Positions 46,420-59,741 are shown, counted from the stretch's first letter. The stretch is DNA of 64,000 nt from Lithospermum erythrorhizon (GCA_019722365.1 JADFUC010000655.1:248001-312000); one strand, 5' to 3'. The notes: generated by a model not told the origin, from the sequence alone. Numbers and translations: made by a program.

Positions 46420-46647
46420 TCAAATTTTTACACTGTAAATGTCTTCCGGCAGGAATCTTTTTCTTCCAAGCCCAGATATGTTGGGCGCATCCGTGGTTAT
46501 TTCACAGGTGAATGTCGATTCGGATGCGTCACGAACATCGCGGCTTGAACTAAAATGACCGTATTGTTTTTGGACATTGAGCGAGGAGCTAGTGCTAGGA
46601 CTATCGGCCCCATTGAGAAATCTATGTTTTTGATTTCTAGGATCCAT
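46420..46647 (-). CDS. small hypothetical protein, 75 residues
   Basis: Minus-strand frame from ATG (46,645-46,647) to TGA. The peptide is polar and Ser-rich (S-P-S-T-S-S-S-L-N near the start) and ends in a basic stretch (G-L-G-R-K-R-F-L-P). Codon composition is balanced, unlike the AT-rich surroundings, and the upstream minus-strand sequence (46,650-46,760) has a pyrimidine-rich look like a 5' leader. It could be a single-exon small gene or a first exon. I do not recognise a family. Confidence 0.35.
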   Translation of the reverse strand: MDPRNQKHRFLNGADSPSTSSSLNVQKQYGHFSSSRDVRDASESTFTCEITTDAPNISGLGRKRFLPEDIYSVKI

Positions 46648-46759
46648 GAGGGAGATTGAAGATTAAACTTGATTAGAAAATGAAAATGAAAATATGATGT
46701 AAAAGCTCAAAAAAATTGTGTTCGGAAATGATGGCTTGGGCAGGCTCTACGATGATGAA

Positions 46760-48501
46760 TCTTTGAGAAAAATAAAATTAATGGTGAAAAAAAAAGAAAA
46801 ATTTCGTTATTATTTGCTCATTTAAAGAAAAAAAAACAAACCCGATTGCCAGTAGCACGGGACGGCGTAGCAGTACCATTAGACCCGAATTTTTTTTTTG
46901 GTTTTTTATTAAAAGTGGGTGGGATCATTTAGTAATTTTAAATTTACATCGGTAAAATTTTTCCCTTCCCATTTCCCTTTCCCCATTTCCCTATCAATTC
47001 CCTACCTACTACACAAACAATTTTTTTTTTCCCCACCTATTGTACATGATAGTGAATATAATGATTTTAGGACCATCAAGATTCCACATACAACTCATGC
47101 TTAATAAGTTGTCACTGATGATGATATAACATGCGTGTTGAGTTTCACTAGAGCAGATGCGGCAATGTATATGTACTACTAGTATATTATAGCACTTGGA
47201 CGATGAGGGGAAAAGATCTCTCAACTTTATGTTTAACATTATGTTCAAAAAAGTTGATTGTCATTGCGAGTAAACAAAACTTATATTTAACATTAAGTCA
47301 ACTTTTTTTATAAAATGACATGTAAATCGCTAGTTTAAATTGAGTATTATAGCCTTCGAGGGATAACTCAATTGACAACAAAGTTATTGAGGTAAGATCT
47401 GACTTTACATACTGTGTATGATTTATGGGCCAGTTTACACTTTCTTATAAAAATAAAATAATTTATGAATGGGTCAATTTTAAAAAGTGTAAAAGCCAGC
47501 ATCTTAGTGGTGCTCAAAATTACTGACCATAAAATTTCGTATAAAGAGGTGAATTCTGAAATGTGTGATCCCCAGGTGAAAATGGTTGACTCATACCTAA
47601 ATATGATACAGACATATTTCACGATTTGTATGGTTTTGGGGCATGATGAGTGGGCCCTCCGACATTCATGTCTCAAAGTTTTTGTGTAGTATAATGTGAG
47701 GTCGTCTCGTTTTAAATGGAGGTCGCATTAGAATGATGAAAGTAATTTTATTTAGAAATAAAATGAGACAACTGTATTGAATTAAAAAAACCTTAACGTA
47801 AAAGAAAGCGGCCCATTCTAATGAAAATAAAAAGAAATTTATGATGAGATCGCAACATCTTTGAATTAAAACAACGTAGCATGAAAATAATAAATATAAA
47901 GAGGCTTCGAGCTTCATGGCAGCATTTCTTAATATTCCTAGTCTGTTTATCTTTTCGGAAGTTGGAAATGAAACAATACAAGCGAAAAGATAGTGCTTTG
48001 AGATTGAATGACAAGCCAGAACAATCGTACCCAAGAGGAGTTGAACATAACAAATCCTACCTTGAAGCTCCATTGCGTATTACAATCGGTAGGTGCGCGA
48101 ATCTGCCTTATAAGATATGTCAATCTGAAAGGTTACATACAATTAATAGATTCGCCAAAATGACATCCAGTGGACAACTGTCACTCAGGCAGACACTTGC
48201 TCTGTTGAGAATCATTAGATAAACTTTTCGCTTCTGATTTCACGTAATATATAAAATATTAGAGGCGCTAGATTTGGCGTGTCGAAGACCGTTTGAAACA
48301 GCGCCCAAAAACGGGCCTGAGTATAATCTTGTACTCCTTCCAGTTCTATAAGGATTTTTATTATTTTACCAAGAAAAAATTATGTTATAATATAACTGTA
48401 TGTTTCATTTCTAGTTTTTTTTAATCCATACTTTAGTTCTTTAAAGCTCATCAAATTAATATTAACGAAATATAACATAGGATAATATATAACATAGGAT
48501 A
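46760..48501. other. intergenic; overlapping frames without family
   Basis: Two overlapping frames at 47,666-48,222 (plus: L-E-A-P-L-R-I-T-I-G-R-C-A-N-L-P; minus: hydrophobic) have no recognisable motif. The plus frame ends 280 bp before the first recognised exon of the C2/GRAM gene, so this interval should include that gene's promoter, 5' UTR or first intron. Confidence 0.35.
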
Positions 48502-51500
48502 ATGGTACTTTGTAGTCTCTGTTTTAGTTGGCAAATATATGGTTTGGCGGCGGCTTTCGTCATCTCCGCCTTCTGCTTCTTCACTTCCGGCGATCAGTCC
48601 AAGTGTGGGTTTGGATTTCATACAGTATCTGATGATAAAGACAAGGTATTGTCAATATTCACCACCTTATGGGACTTTCCAATTTTCAACTATAACTATA
48701 TATATGTGCATTGTATTATTTATGATCAAAACATAAATAAAATGTTCAAAACTTATAAGAAAGTAATATTATGAAAATCTAATGATATAAATTTTATATT
48801 TATTAGAATAACAAGTAATTAATGGTCAAACTAATACCTCGATATAAAAAAATGGAGCGAGTAGTATTTTTAATGTAATTGACTATTAATGTGACAAATT
48901 TGATTCACCTCTTTATGAGCAACTAACTATTTGTACTCCTTCCACCTGAAGATATTGGTTTGTTTTAGATTTTGATAGTTGAATTTGAAGAGATTTATAT
49001 ATGGTGTACTCCCTTTTTCGCCAAAAAATAGGGTCAATTTTGAATTTTGGTGAGTTGACTTTTAAAATTTTGAAGTCAAATTCTTTACAGTATGTTGTAT
49101 AGTTCTTTATGAAGAAAATATATCATGCTATAGTATTTTCATCCTCGTTTACTATTATTATGATAGTTTTGAATTAAATCAAAGTTGCGCGTATCAATTT
49201 AGATCCCAAAATGTATTACGGAGTAATTTTTATTGTTGAAAAGCAAACTGAATAAAGTGTTAGGAATGGATCCATGAGGTAGTATAATGTATGGTCATAT
49301 GGTGAAGAATATATGAAAGCTAGTCTTTTCAATTTTACGGTTAACATGATAATTTTGGTTTAAACCCAAGTTACGCATGTCAATTATTGCTATAGAGTTT
49401 GTTAATTTTGACTATCAAAAAATAAAATGCACAATCTTCTATGGACGGAGGGATGTTTTTTTATTGTTGTAGAAACTATGTGTTTTCTTCCCGGGAAAAT
49501 CGTTGGGATTATTTGGTAGTAAAGAGTGAAGAATGTTCCTTGATCAAGACGATGCTACTTTTGATTAATTATAAAGAGATTATTTATGTAGCATGGATTT
49601 TGTTGTCAATTATTTGGTAATGGAGTGTAAACGGTGCTTGATCTCACATGATTTTGGAATGCTTACTTGTTGAACCGGAATGAAATTATAGTGGTGAGTT
49701 TTCAATGCCGAGAATACAAATTGTAAATTTCTTCTGAAGGTGCTTTTAAAGGTGATGATGTGTACTTCTGAAGCCTGAAGTCAATATAACTAGCCTCATC
49801 TTAGTAATGTTCTTAATCATGACAAATACTTGAAGGAATTTAAGAATACATGTGAAGATAGGACTTAAAACACCCATTAATGTTTAGATTAATATCTTTT
49901 CTTGTTGTATTTTAAACACATCTCCTACCAAATTTCCTTACAGTGGTGAATCGAACCCAAGACTGGCCCTCGAGGTCCAGAAAGGAAACCTAATCACTAG
50001 GGCAATTGAAACTTCCCACCCACTATGTGTTCCCTTGAAATTGAAGTAAATTGTTTGCAGGATACGTATGGTCTATGATTTAATTGTAATTAATGTTACA
50101 AGGTATGCAAGCTGTTATATTACTCCCCAATATATTCGAAAAATAATCAGTTTGATCTGTGAACCGGCTTCCCCGCCACACACATACACAATGTGAAATG
50201 CGGTACCCCATTAGAACCATTTGGTTTGTAGGGAAATAGTATAGCAAATTGTTGTTTCCTTGTGTACTTTTCAACTCGTTTGATTTGCAGTTCTGGATTT
50301 GTTTTGTAGACAGGATACCTAAAGGGAGATGCTCAAGCCACTTCTGCATACTTAATCAAGGTTTTGCTATCTATCTTTTTCGTTTTCGTTTTGACCCAGG
50401 ATAATAAGCTTGCTAAATTTGTTGTAGTCATTTAGGTATAAATCTCAAATTATGTTATATCCAATACCATCAAGGCACTTGTTACCTTTCTTTACTCAAA
50501 TGTCGACTTGAAGTTTACGTTTTTTTCATGCAAGATGGATTTGTTGGCAGCTAGAAACCTTATTGGTGCAAATTTAAATGGCACATCAGATCCTTATGCA
50601 ATTATAACTTGTGGTGCACAAAAACGGTTCAGGTTAGCATCTATGGTTATGAGGCTTTAGATAATATGAATGACTGGGATGTTTCACTATCTAAAGTTTT
50701 TGTATTCTTTAAGCCTTACAGTTCAATGGTTCCTGGTTCAAGAAATCCCATGTGGGGAGAGGAATTCAATTTTTCTGTTGACGAGCTTCCTGCAGTGGTA
50801 ATCCTTTAGATAGTTTTTTCCTTTTCCTTCCTTCGTTTAATCGTTAGTCCCTCATTTACTTTTCTGTATTTGCAGTATTTAATTATTTTGTTGGTGATAT
50901 TGTGGGGGAAGATGTTTGCAAATTTTGTTGTTAAGTGGTTTTTAATTCTGGAATTTGCTTAGGCCATTCTCGTTTGAGTGGGATCTTAATATATTTGGAG
51001 TTGGATTTGCCTTTTTTCTTCTTATATTATGATTTTGTTGAATTTAATTAAAAAACTAGGCAATTTATCGTGCTTCTGGAATAGTGAACGGGATCATATT
51101 CATATATACCAGAAGAATAGGTAAAGTTGGATGAAGGGAAATCTCTATAACTCAGGGGAGGAAAGTTCAGAAGGCTATATTACACTATTTCCATTCGAAC
51201 TATTGTTATCCTATGAAATTATCTCTTTTACTATTACTTCTATCAAATCATCCCCATTAACTATTTACTGATGAACAATATGGCCCTTCTGCTCATTCTC
51301 TGTTTAGTAATGGCTGGAAACCTGATTTTCAAAAGGTGTTTGTGTCCATAAATAATTCTCTATTCTTAAACTGAATTCTTAACCTAATATTTCGTTTTTC
51401 ATTTGAATTTTAACTAAAAAGAATGGTAAAACCACAAAGATTTAGAAGAAAGGAGAACCTTATACCCCTTTTCTCTTGTCTGGAAATAAAAAATGGAGAA

Positions 51501-54500
51501 AAGAAATAGGGTCTTGGCATCTTACCGTTTCAAGTCCAGGTGGAGTTATAGGTGGGTTCATCTGGCGTATATGTGATTTAGGTCTAGGTACCAAAAGGTT
51601 CATTTTATGTCAATGATTTAGGACTATTTGCCAGTGACCAAATACCCCACTCAAACTATATATTTGTAAACATCACATGCTAAATTTCTGTACCTCATCT
51701 GATTTTTTGTATTATTTGTTTGGCAGATTAATGTCACAATTTACGATTGGGATATAATTTGGAAAAGTGCAGTTCTTGGCTCAGTCAGCATTCATGTAAA
51801 AAATGAAAGCCAGACACCTGCTGAGTGGCATACACTGGATAGTTCATCAGGGCAGGTAGCTAGCAAATGAGCTCCTTATTTACAGTTCTGTAGCATCTAG
51901 AGTGGTTAACTTAAACAAAATTTGATGTTACTTTGTCTGCTAGGTTTGCATTAACATCAAAACAATAAAGCAGCAGTCAAGTCAGCCGAGGTATTTTATA
52001 CATTATCTCCATCTGTTGCCTCTTTTGTTTCTGAAAGTTCCAGTGCATTCTTTTTTCTTTTATGAAAAGCCAAATTTGTTCTCCACGGATAGGGCACTCT
52101 AATGTTAATAGCATATCTCCACGGATAGGGCACTCTAATGATCTCTATTGGTGCACACTGTAAAAGCTTTAATATGTGATATTGTGAATACATGTTACTG
52201 AACATTCAGGACTTTCTGTAGAAATAAACTATCTACATTCCGATACTAGAGTCCTCTAATTTTCTTCGGCTCATAGCATACACCTCAAAATTATTTTCCT
52301 TGTCATGCTTGTACTGGCAATTCCCAATTCTCAATTCTCCATTTCTTATGGAGCCAGATGTCCATATTCTATAAGCTCTTGGATAAATGGAATAAATTAT
52401 CGCTCGACCCTGCAGCCCGGCGAGGCAGCTGGTCTGAAGCCCTTTCAGCTTTTTGGCAAAGGGGAACGTCTGACAACCACAAATCATTTTTTGAGAAAGG
52501 GCAATGATGCTTATTTTAAGGTTACAAAGTTATGACAGGGGATACGGAGTTTGAGAATCAGGTTTAAAAGCATTAACAAATAAATAAAAGTTAAAGAAAT
52601 TTTTTGGGATGGTTTTTCAATTTGAATGGTGGCGCCCTTTCCCCATAGAATAATGGTGCTTTTGTCTAGTTCTGGTTGAGATCGCAGGGGTACATGGCAC
52701 GACGGTGATTTTAAAACCCAAGTTTAGTTCCACTAGGTATTCCTCTGGTAAAAATAGGTTGAATAAAAAATGAATGTAAATTCTATTCACATTTTTGATA
52801 CAAATAATGATTCTAGGATTTCGTCTGTTTTAACTAGATATCTTAAAAAATCTTCACAGGTCATTATACCTCTTGGGGATATAGATGAGGTACTTTTTTC
52901 TTGTAAATATTCCTTATGGTTGTATTTGTCCTTCCAATTAGGTCTTTGGGAGCTGAATGTGGAATAATTCATCATTTGCAGATAAAAAGAAGCCAGCATG
53001 CTGTAATTAACCCTTCTGTTACTATCGTACTACGGATAGGTGCTGGTGGTCACGGTGTCCCACCTCTTGGAAGCCCTGATGGTTAGACCTTGAATTGAAC
53101 GATTTGGTTTCCAGTTGTTACAATATAGATGTTCAGCTATGTTTGACGTTTGTACTGTTAGTAGTTTAGTGTAGACAGAAAGAAGGATATCTTGATAATT
53201 TAATTAAGTAGTTAACCTACTATATATGTGTATGTAATGCCTCATTTTAATCAAATGAGAAATATTTCTCCCTAGACTCCTATCATCATCTCTCCAACAT
53301 TATCTTCTATCTCAGCTTTTTCTCGACACTTCACCATTCATTAACTATTTCAGAACCAGTAAGTCTTGTTGATACTTTCTTCTTGAGGTCATTGTACACA
53401 AAATGAGCTAATCTAGTAGCTTGCATGTTTGATACAAACTCTATTCAAAGCTCATTTTTGAAGAAATGTGACAGTATCAAGCAACACATGCTCTAAAACT
53501 TCGGTACAGAGTAGTTTTATCATAAATTTAGTTTAGCCTCATAACCTTGCTTGCACTCACCATAAAAACTCTTTTTGGAGTTGTTTTCTTGTCTGGTTGC
53601 ATCTTATAAGTCATGACTTCTTATATTTGATAAATATTTTAGCTGTTTATAATTTTGTGGAGATATTATTTCTTTATAAACAGATATAAGTTATTTCTCA
53701 CCAATCCAGTTTTCTTCTTTCGATATCGTAGTGATTATTCAGTGTCCCTCATTCTAGATACTTCATTCTTATAGTTGTTTTCCATTTAACAGGCTATTTC
53801 TATTTCCCACTGAGGTAGAGTCAGATATAAATTTGCTTCATTTTGGAACAGAAATCATGCATTAAGGGCTTTACAACGTGCAGTAAATAATTATCATGCC
53901 ATTTTAGAAGATGAGAAGAAGGTATAACGCTTTATTACTCTGTTGTCAGAAGAAATTTTAGTCTAATCCTGTACCACAGTAAGTAATTTGTTTTGCATAT
54001 TGATATGGTTTATGTAACTATGGGGCTGTTCTCTTGTAGGTTCTCTGTTAAATTTCATGTGACAAATTGCTCGTATGTAACATTTCTTTGGTCTTTGTAC
54101 GGCTCATTATGAGATGATGAAACCAAACTTTCTAGTTTCTTCTATACAGTTTCTATTTGACAAAGTAAACAGCCTTGTCTTCATTATGATTCTACAAACT
54201 GTAGATGAGTTATGCATTCCTTGTTATTGTAGCATCCAGTTACATCATGGTTCAGACATGAGGGCGTATAGTTCTCTATTGTGTCATCAAAGTAAGATTG
54301 TTCAACAACATTCTGTCTTGATACTCCCTCCATACAACTTAACTGGGATCTTCTCCCCAACAAATAGTCGATCTACTTTTGAAGAAATAATTCATGTACA
54401 TAACTGAAATTTTATCCAAATATTCATACCATTAGACACACCAAAAACTTTTATCTATTACTTTTGAACATTAAAAAAATTATTTGAATAAGATCAATTT

Positions 54501-57447
54501 GAGGTCAAAATTGAGTTTTTTTTTGAAGTGATTATTTGAATCTCCCAGATAATTTGGTGATGGCTACAAATTTGACAATAAGTATATGACTTCATGGCAG
54601 CAGTTATATGACTCATAATTATTGGGTCCCAAGTTATAGATGCTGATATGTTTATCTTGAAAGACAGTCTGCATTGCGTGCCCATAGCAGCTCTGTGAAA
54701 GGTGGTAAAAGCCCTAAAATTCCTGAAGAAAATGCACCAGAATCTGCAAAGTTCCAGCCATTCATCAAGGAAGGAGTTCTCTCTATCATATACAATGTAA
54801 GTCTTCTTTGTTTTAACTCAATTATGTTCTTCTCTTTCTTATTTGCCTAAAGCGGCTCATTTATTGTTGCTCTTATCAGGAGGTTTATCCATGCACTGCT
54901 GAGCAATTTTATAGATTACTGCTGAATGATGGCTCAAGTTTCACAAATGAGTATCGTGCTGTGCGGAAAGACACTAATCTCAAAGTATGTCACGGAACTT
55001 GTTATTTATTGTTGCTTGTAGTGTTCTTCACTGCTGAGTGCTGAATGCTTTTTAAATGTAGCCAAGTACTTGATATTTTCCATGCCGCGTCATTTTAAAG
55101 CTTAAGCTAAAATTATTATTAACACACCCTCACATATGGTGGGATTTGTTTATGTAGAGGTTCTACCTTGTGTACTGGTAACAAGTGAAGGTCCTGGATG
55201 TTTTGATATTTTAATTTGATGCCATATTCGTTTATGAAGCATCTTCATGACATCTTTTATAACCAAAATTGACATTTCGTTACCTATTTTCCTATTTTAA
55301 CTTCTCTATTTGTCCGTGTTCAAATGAACAATTGATTATGGTATGCTTTGAATGTAACCATTTTACTAGAATGGGATCAGTTGGAGTGTACAAGTCCTGT
55401 TGCAGGATATTGTTGGCTATGTCTTTAAACCATAACTAATTTTAAGAGAAGTAGAGAAAGAATTGGTAGTAGTCCCATAGTTACTAGAAGCGAAAAATAG
55501 CTCACAGTAGGTAGCGGTAGTGATGAAGTGCGCCCTCATTGCTATATTTATTTTATTTTATATAAGTTCCTGATTCTATCTAATACATGGAAATCACCTT
55601 AGTGTGTCGTCTTGGTTGAAACTCTTGCACGCAAAGTACTCCTGCTAATGTGACTTATAAATCCTTTTTCAGATGGGTCAATGGCATGCTACAGAGGAGT
55701 ATGATGGTCAGGTCCGAGAAATCACATTCCGGTCTTTGTGTAATAGTCCCATGTGCCCTCCAGATACTGCAATGACAGAATATCAACATGCTGTCCTATC
55801 ATCTGATAAGAAGAAACTGGTCTGAGCAAATCTCTACCTTTAAATGTGGTGTCTTCTTGGTCATGTCAAATTTGATTTTGAACAAGTAGTGTACTCAGTC
55901 TCATGTTTGTTTGGATTAGGTATTTGAAACTGTACAACAGGCACATGACGTCCCATTTGGGTCTTGCTTCGAGGTAATACATGGTGGTTCATTCTTGTAG
56001 TGGCTTTTATGGTTTCATGAGCTATATGATATACATGTTCAATCAAAATGTTTGTGTTTCAGTATGAAGTCTAAGCATATCTCTCTCCCCCCTGTCAGCA
56101 AAGAATAATCTTATCACAAGGGTGAAGAGTTCTATTTTTATCTTAAGTTCATGACTCACAATGTTTAATATGTATGTTGACTCTTATAGAATCATTATGT
56201 TAACCGCATACATTCATACTATTGGCTTCAGTACTTCTGTTTGACTACTTAATGGTGGTAATGTTGCACATGAAAGCCACTACCATACCAGTCTTGCCTT
56301 ATACTTACTAGCATCTTGAAAGTTTTAAAAAAAGGATGAAGTTCTTGAACTGTAGAATGAAGTTCTTGTAGTCAAGTGTGTTACTAATGATCCTAGAGTC
56401 TGCAGACTTCCACTTTGTTTCTCTTCATATACCTCTAACATAATTTGGATATCAACTATTTCATCTTATGCATGTGATTGAATTATTTCTGAACCAATAT
56501 TAACATTTCAAACTTAAGATCATGGTTTGTTGTGAGTCCCTCGGATATTTGTAAAGTAGGTTATCCGTTATCCTCACTGATTTTGCAGGTCAATACTCAT
56601 GCATTAGTCTGAATCTGCTCTCATTGATGTTGTAGTGGTCATGTTGGCAGTCTGATCTGGTTTTGCTGGCATGACAATACACTTGTTCTACAGGTTCATT
56701 GCAAATGGATACTAGAGACCGAAACCGAATCTTCGTGCACTATGGATATAAGAGTGGGTGAGTGCACCAAACTTTTCAATTTTATTGACTTTGCATGATC
56801 TATATGCTTATAAAACAAATTCACTTCCTAACTTTGTTATTGATCATTTTTGCTTGTCATTTAAGAACAGTTGTCTGACAAATAATTTATATGTGTTCCT
56901 TTAGCATTTCTATGATCTTTCAATATCGTAGCATTAATAACCGAAACTCATGAAGTTGTTGGAAGTAACCTGTATTAACTCTATCACATGTGTTGCAATA
57001 TTTGCAGGTGCACATTTTAAGAAATGGTGTCTGATGCAATCAAAGATTAAAGCGGGTGCTACTAATGAGGTTTGTGTCCCTAGTGAATCCAATATTATTC
57101 GTCTGCCTACTAAAATTTAAGGAATGCATTGAGAGCGAATGTGTCTGAAATCTGAATAGACCTATCACTGATACAATGTTATGAGAATTTCTTATGGCAA
57201 ACAACATAAAACAAAATGGGAAGGGGGATATAACAATGCTGGTCAGAAGATGCACTTTTTTTCTTTCTGATCTGTCTTAAGTTTCCTTTGAAGCATACGA
57301 TTTGATTGATCTTTCTTCATCTATTTATAGTACAAGAAAGAAGTTGACGTGATGTTGGTGGTTGCTCGTTCCTACATCAAGACCGGGGCTTCGGATAGTG
57401 AAGCTGAAATAGTTTCTCCTCAAACATCAAATGCTGTAGAAATTTAA
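48502..57447 (+). CDS. BAGP1: TM, C2, GRAM and VASt domain protein (BAGP1-like), GRAM incomplete
   Basis: Sixteen exons read: 48,502-48,645; 50,310-50,360; 50,535-50,632; 50,722-50,797; 51,727-51,855; 51,944-51,990; 52,860-52,889; 52,982-53,081; 53,815-53,921; 54,668-54,796; 54,880-54,984; 55,673-55,819; 55,920-55,973; 56,694-56,757; 57,008-57,069; 57,331-57,447 (TAA). Order: N-terminal hydrophobic helix ([14 protein letters not shown]); C2 domain ([19 protein letters not shown]); second half of GRAM ([23 protein letters not shown]); VASt domain ([13 protein letters not shown] to [12 protein letters not shown]). Arabidopsis BAGP1 (At3g59660) has this order; it partners BAG6 in fungal resistance. 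Exons for the first GRAM half are missing between 51,990 and 52,860, and joining those neighbours directly breaks the frame. The start is uncertain: TTTTAG at 48,523-48,528 could be an acceptor, with the true ATG further upstream. Confidence 0.85.
49925..50025 (-). mobile_element. tRNA-derived SINE relic in intron 1
   Basis: On the minus strand, CCCTAGTGATTAGGTTTCC holds an A-box-like TAGTGATTAG (plus 49,990-49,999). About 40 bases later, GGTTCGATTC (plus 49,948-49,957) is a near-perfect B box of an RNA polymerase III promoter. The spacing suits a tRNA-derived SINE. Ends and target-site duplication were not determined. It lies in the first recognised intron of the BAGP1-like gene. Confidence 0.6.
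52079..52141. repeat. 25-bp direct repeat with 12-bp spacer
   Basis: CTCCACGGATAGGGCACTCTAATG appears at about 52,081-52,104 and again at 52,117-52,140 (shown in parts as CTCCACGGATAGGG and CACTCTAATG). It lies in the interval where the GRAM first-half exons would be expected. Confidence 0.9.
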
Positions 57448-59741
57448 TACACCAATAGCAACCAATGGATTTAAGGTCCAAACGTTTGACGATTGAAGAA
57501 ATTATGCCAAAGACTTTGTGTTTATTCGTCTGCTCTTATTTAGGATGGATCATAAGTTTGGTAGTTTTGTGATTTACTTCTTATTTGTGATTTTATATAT
57601 GCTAACCGACTGTGAGAATGAATGTGCATTGTGATTTTATATATGATGAGTTTGAGTATTAATCTTCTTTGTTGTGAAATTTAACAAAGATGAATTTCGT
57701 TTAAGACATTATTATGATTCAAATTGATCTTAAATCTCTTAAGTGTTTTTTTTTGCGAAGCCGTCACCTTGCAAAATTACATGTTTATTGATTTATTGAT
57801 TTACCCAGTCTTGATTTTTTTTTTGCACAAAATTACCCTTCATATAATTTCTAGCACAACAATTAATAAACACAATAAAAAACCTCTAATTATTTAATGC
57901 ATTCAAATTAAACTTAATTCTCTCATCTATCTCCAATATTATTTATATGCATTTCCTCTTTCTATGTGCAATGAATTATCAAAAAAAGTTACACGTCACC
58001 TCCACTCAAATTGTTTTCATTATTTTTGGAGGGCATTAATTCATTTTTCTATAATTTTTTTACTTAAACAACCCAACCAATTTTTAACACATAAAACATC
58101 AATACTCATATGACACGAAAGTGTAGTATAATGTAACAACTCATAAACCGGAGTTCTTTGATTTCATCATACGAGTCCGATTTGGCTGCTTATAAAATTT
58201 TTGTAATCACGATGCTTATTATTGGTGCATACAATTATTTATAAATTATGTAATTTTCAATACTAACGATTGGAGCATATTACTTTAAAAAAACACTTCA
58301 TAGAGTGAAACCTCTTCCCCCATTCCACACACATGATTAATATTGACGCATGTGCATATGTCTATTTACAGCCTCCAGATAGAAGATCTGATAGATTTGG
58401 TTGAAGGAATTGTCACTTGTCACCATCCTTCTTTGTCTATTTGGACATGGCATGCTACTGAGACGTGGGAGATTATATATGTACAATTTTGAATGGTTCA
58501 TGAATATACTATAGAAATATGATTATGAGTATAGTACGGAGTATACTACTATAGTATATATAACCGAAAAATTTATATAGGGAACGAATGAATTAATATT
58601 ATATAAATTAAGAAAAATATACAAATTTAGGAGAATGAACAATTTAACTTTTGAATAAATAAATAGTAAAATTCAAATTTTTAAAAGTAAAAAATGTATT
58701 TTTAAAAAATTTAAAAGAACGATTGCTCCCGTGCCCTTAGTTCCTCACTGTAGGCACGCAGGCATACGGCCACATACAGCCATCAGCCCATAACAGTTGG
58801 TTCAAAAATATATGGACTAATAAGATTAAGCAGGGAAAATTGAATCATTGGACTCACATCCTTCTTCCCCCCACACCAAAATAGGATGTCGATGAACTTT
58901 TGATTGCCAGTGTGCAAGGGTTAAAAGTCATTTTAAAGTGTATTTGTGATTTGGGGTAGTTCTGAATCTTTATAACCAATGTATGAAAGATGAATCTAGG
59001 TCAATTGAAAAGAAACAATAATCTCTATCTCAATGAATATTGTATGTAGAGTTACAACTTATAATGTTAGATTATTAAATCAATTTCAGCATTATAATTT
59101 TCTAAAATTCGCTTTCACCAAATGTCACTTTTAATTTTTGAAATTAAGCTTTTTATATGTATGTTTTTTTGAAACTTCCGCATTATTTCATTCAAAATTC
59201 AAAATTGACTATTTCGGTAATATTCGATAGAAATTTAGGATAAAATTAAATTTTAAAAGAATAAAATAAATATTAAATATGGATGTTGAATGAAATATCT
59301 TTTTAATTTATATTTTTATATGATGAAAATATATTTTTTTTATTTTTTATATAATTAAAAAAGGAGCAAAAATGAGGGAAGAAAAAAAATAACCTCAAAA
59401 TAAGGAGGATATAAATTTAGGGAATGAATAAATTAATATTTTATTCAACTAAAGTCTGCCGTATATTTTAGAAAAGATGAAAAGCAATTTATTTTTTTTA
59501 CATTTTTAGTGATTTAATCCTCTATTAAAACTATTAATTAATCTCATCGAGTTCATGTAAAAATATGTACTAAAGTTCCAAACATGGTGAATAAATATGA
59601 AACACTATTTTATTTTCACCCATAGATATAATATTTCTCCTTATGATTCATGACTGTCTAATCTCGAATTTTGGTGAGTAATATTTAAATTTTCAATCTA
59701 ATTATTTTTGTATATGATTTGAAATATTTGGTGAAAAATAT
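57448..59741. other. 3' flank of BAGP1-like gene and AT-rich intergenic DNA
   Basis: The first few hundred bases probably hold the 3' UTR. Beyond it, no exon, RNA gene or transposon protein is recognised. Confidence 0.45.

Noticed and set aside
47666..48222. Overlapping plus and minus frames of 113-135 codons.
   Set aside because: No family motif, no splice context, and composition typical of chance frames. The plus frame does not lead into the first exon of the C2/GRAM gene.
48332..48866. Inverted TACTCC..GGAGNGAGTA ends that could mark one MITE.
   Set aside because: The span contains a conserved coding exon of the BAGP1-like gene, so the ends are more likely from separate fragments.
52305..52535. 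76-codon plus-strand frame in the BAGP1-like gene, tested as the missing GRAM exon.
   Set aside because: None of its frames shows the GRAM strand motifs, and the phases do not fit the flanking exons.
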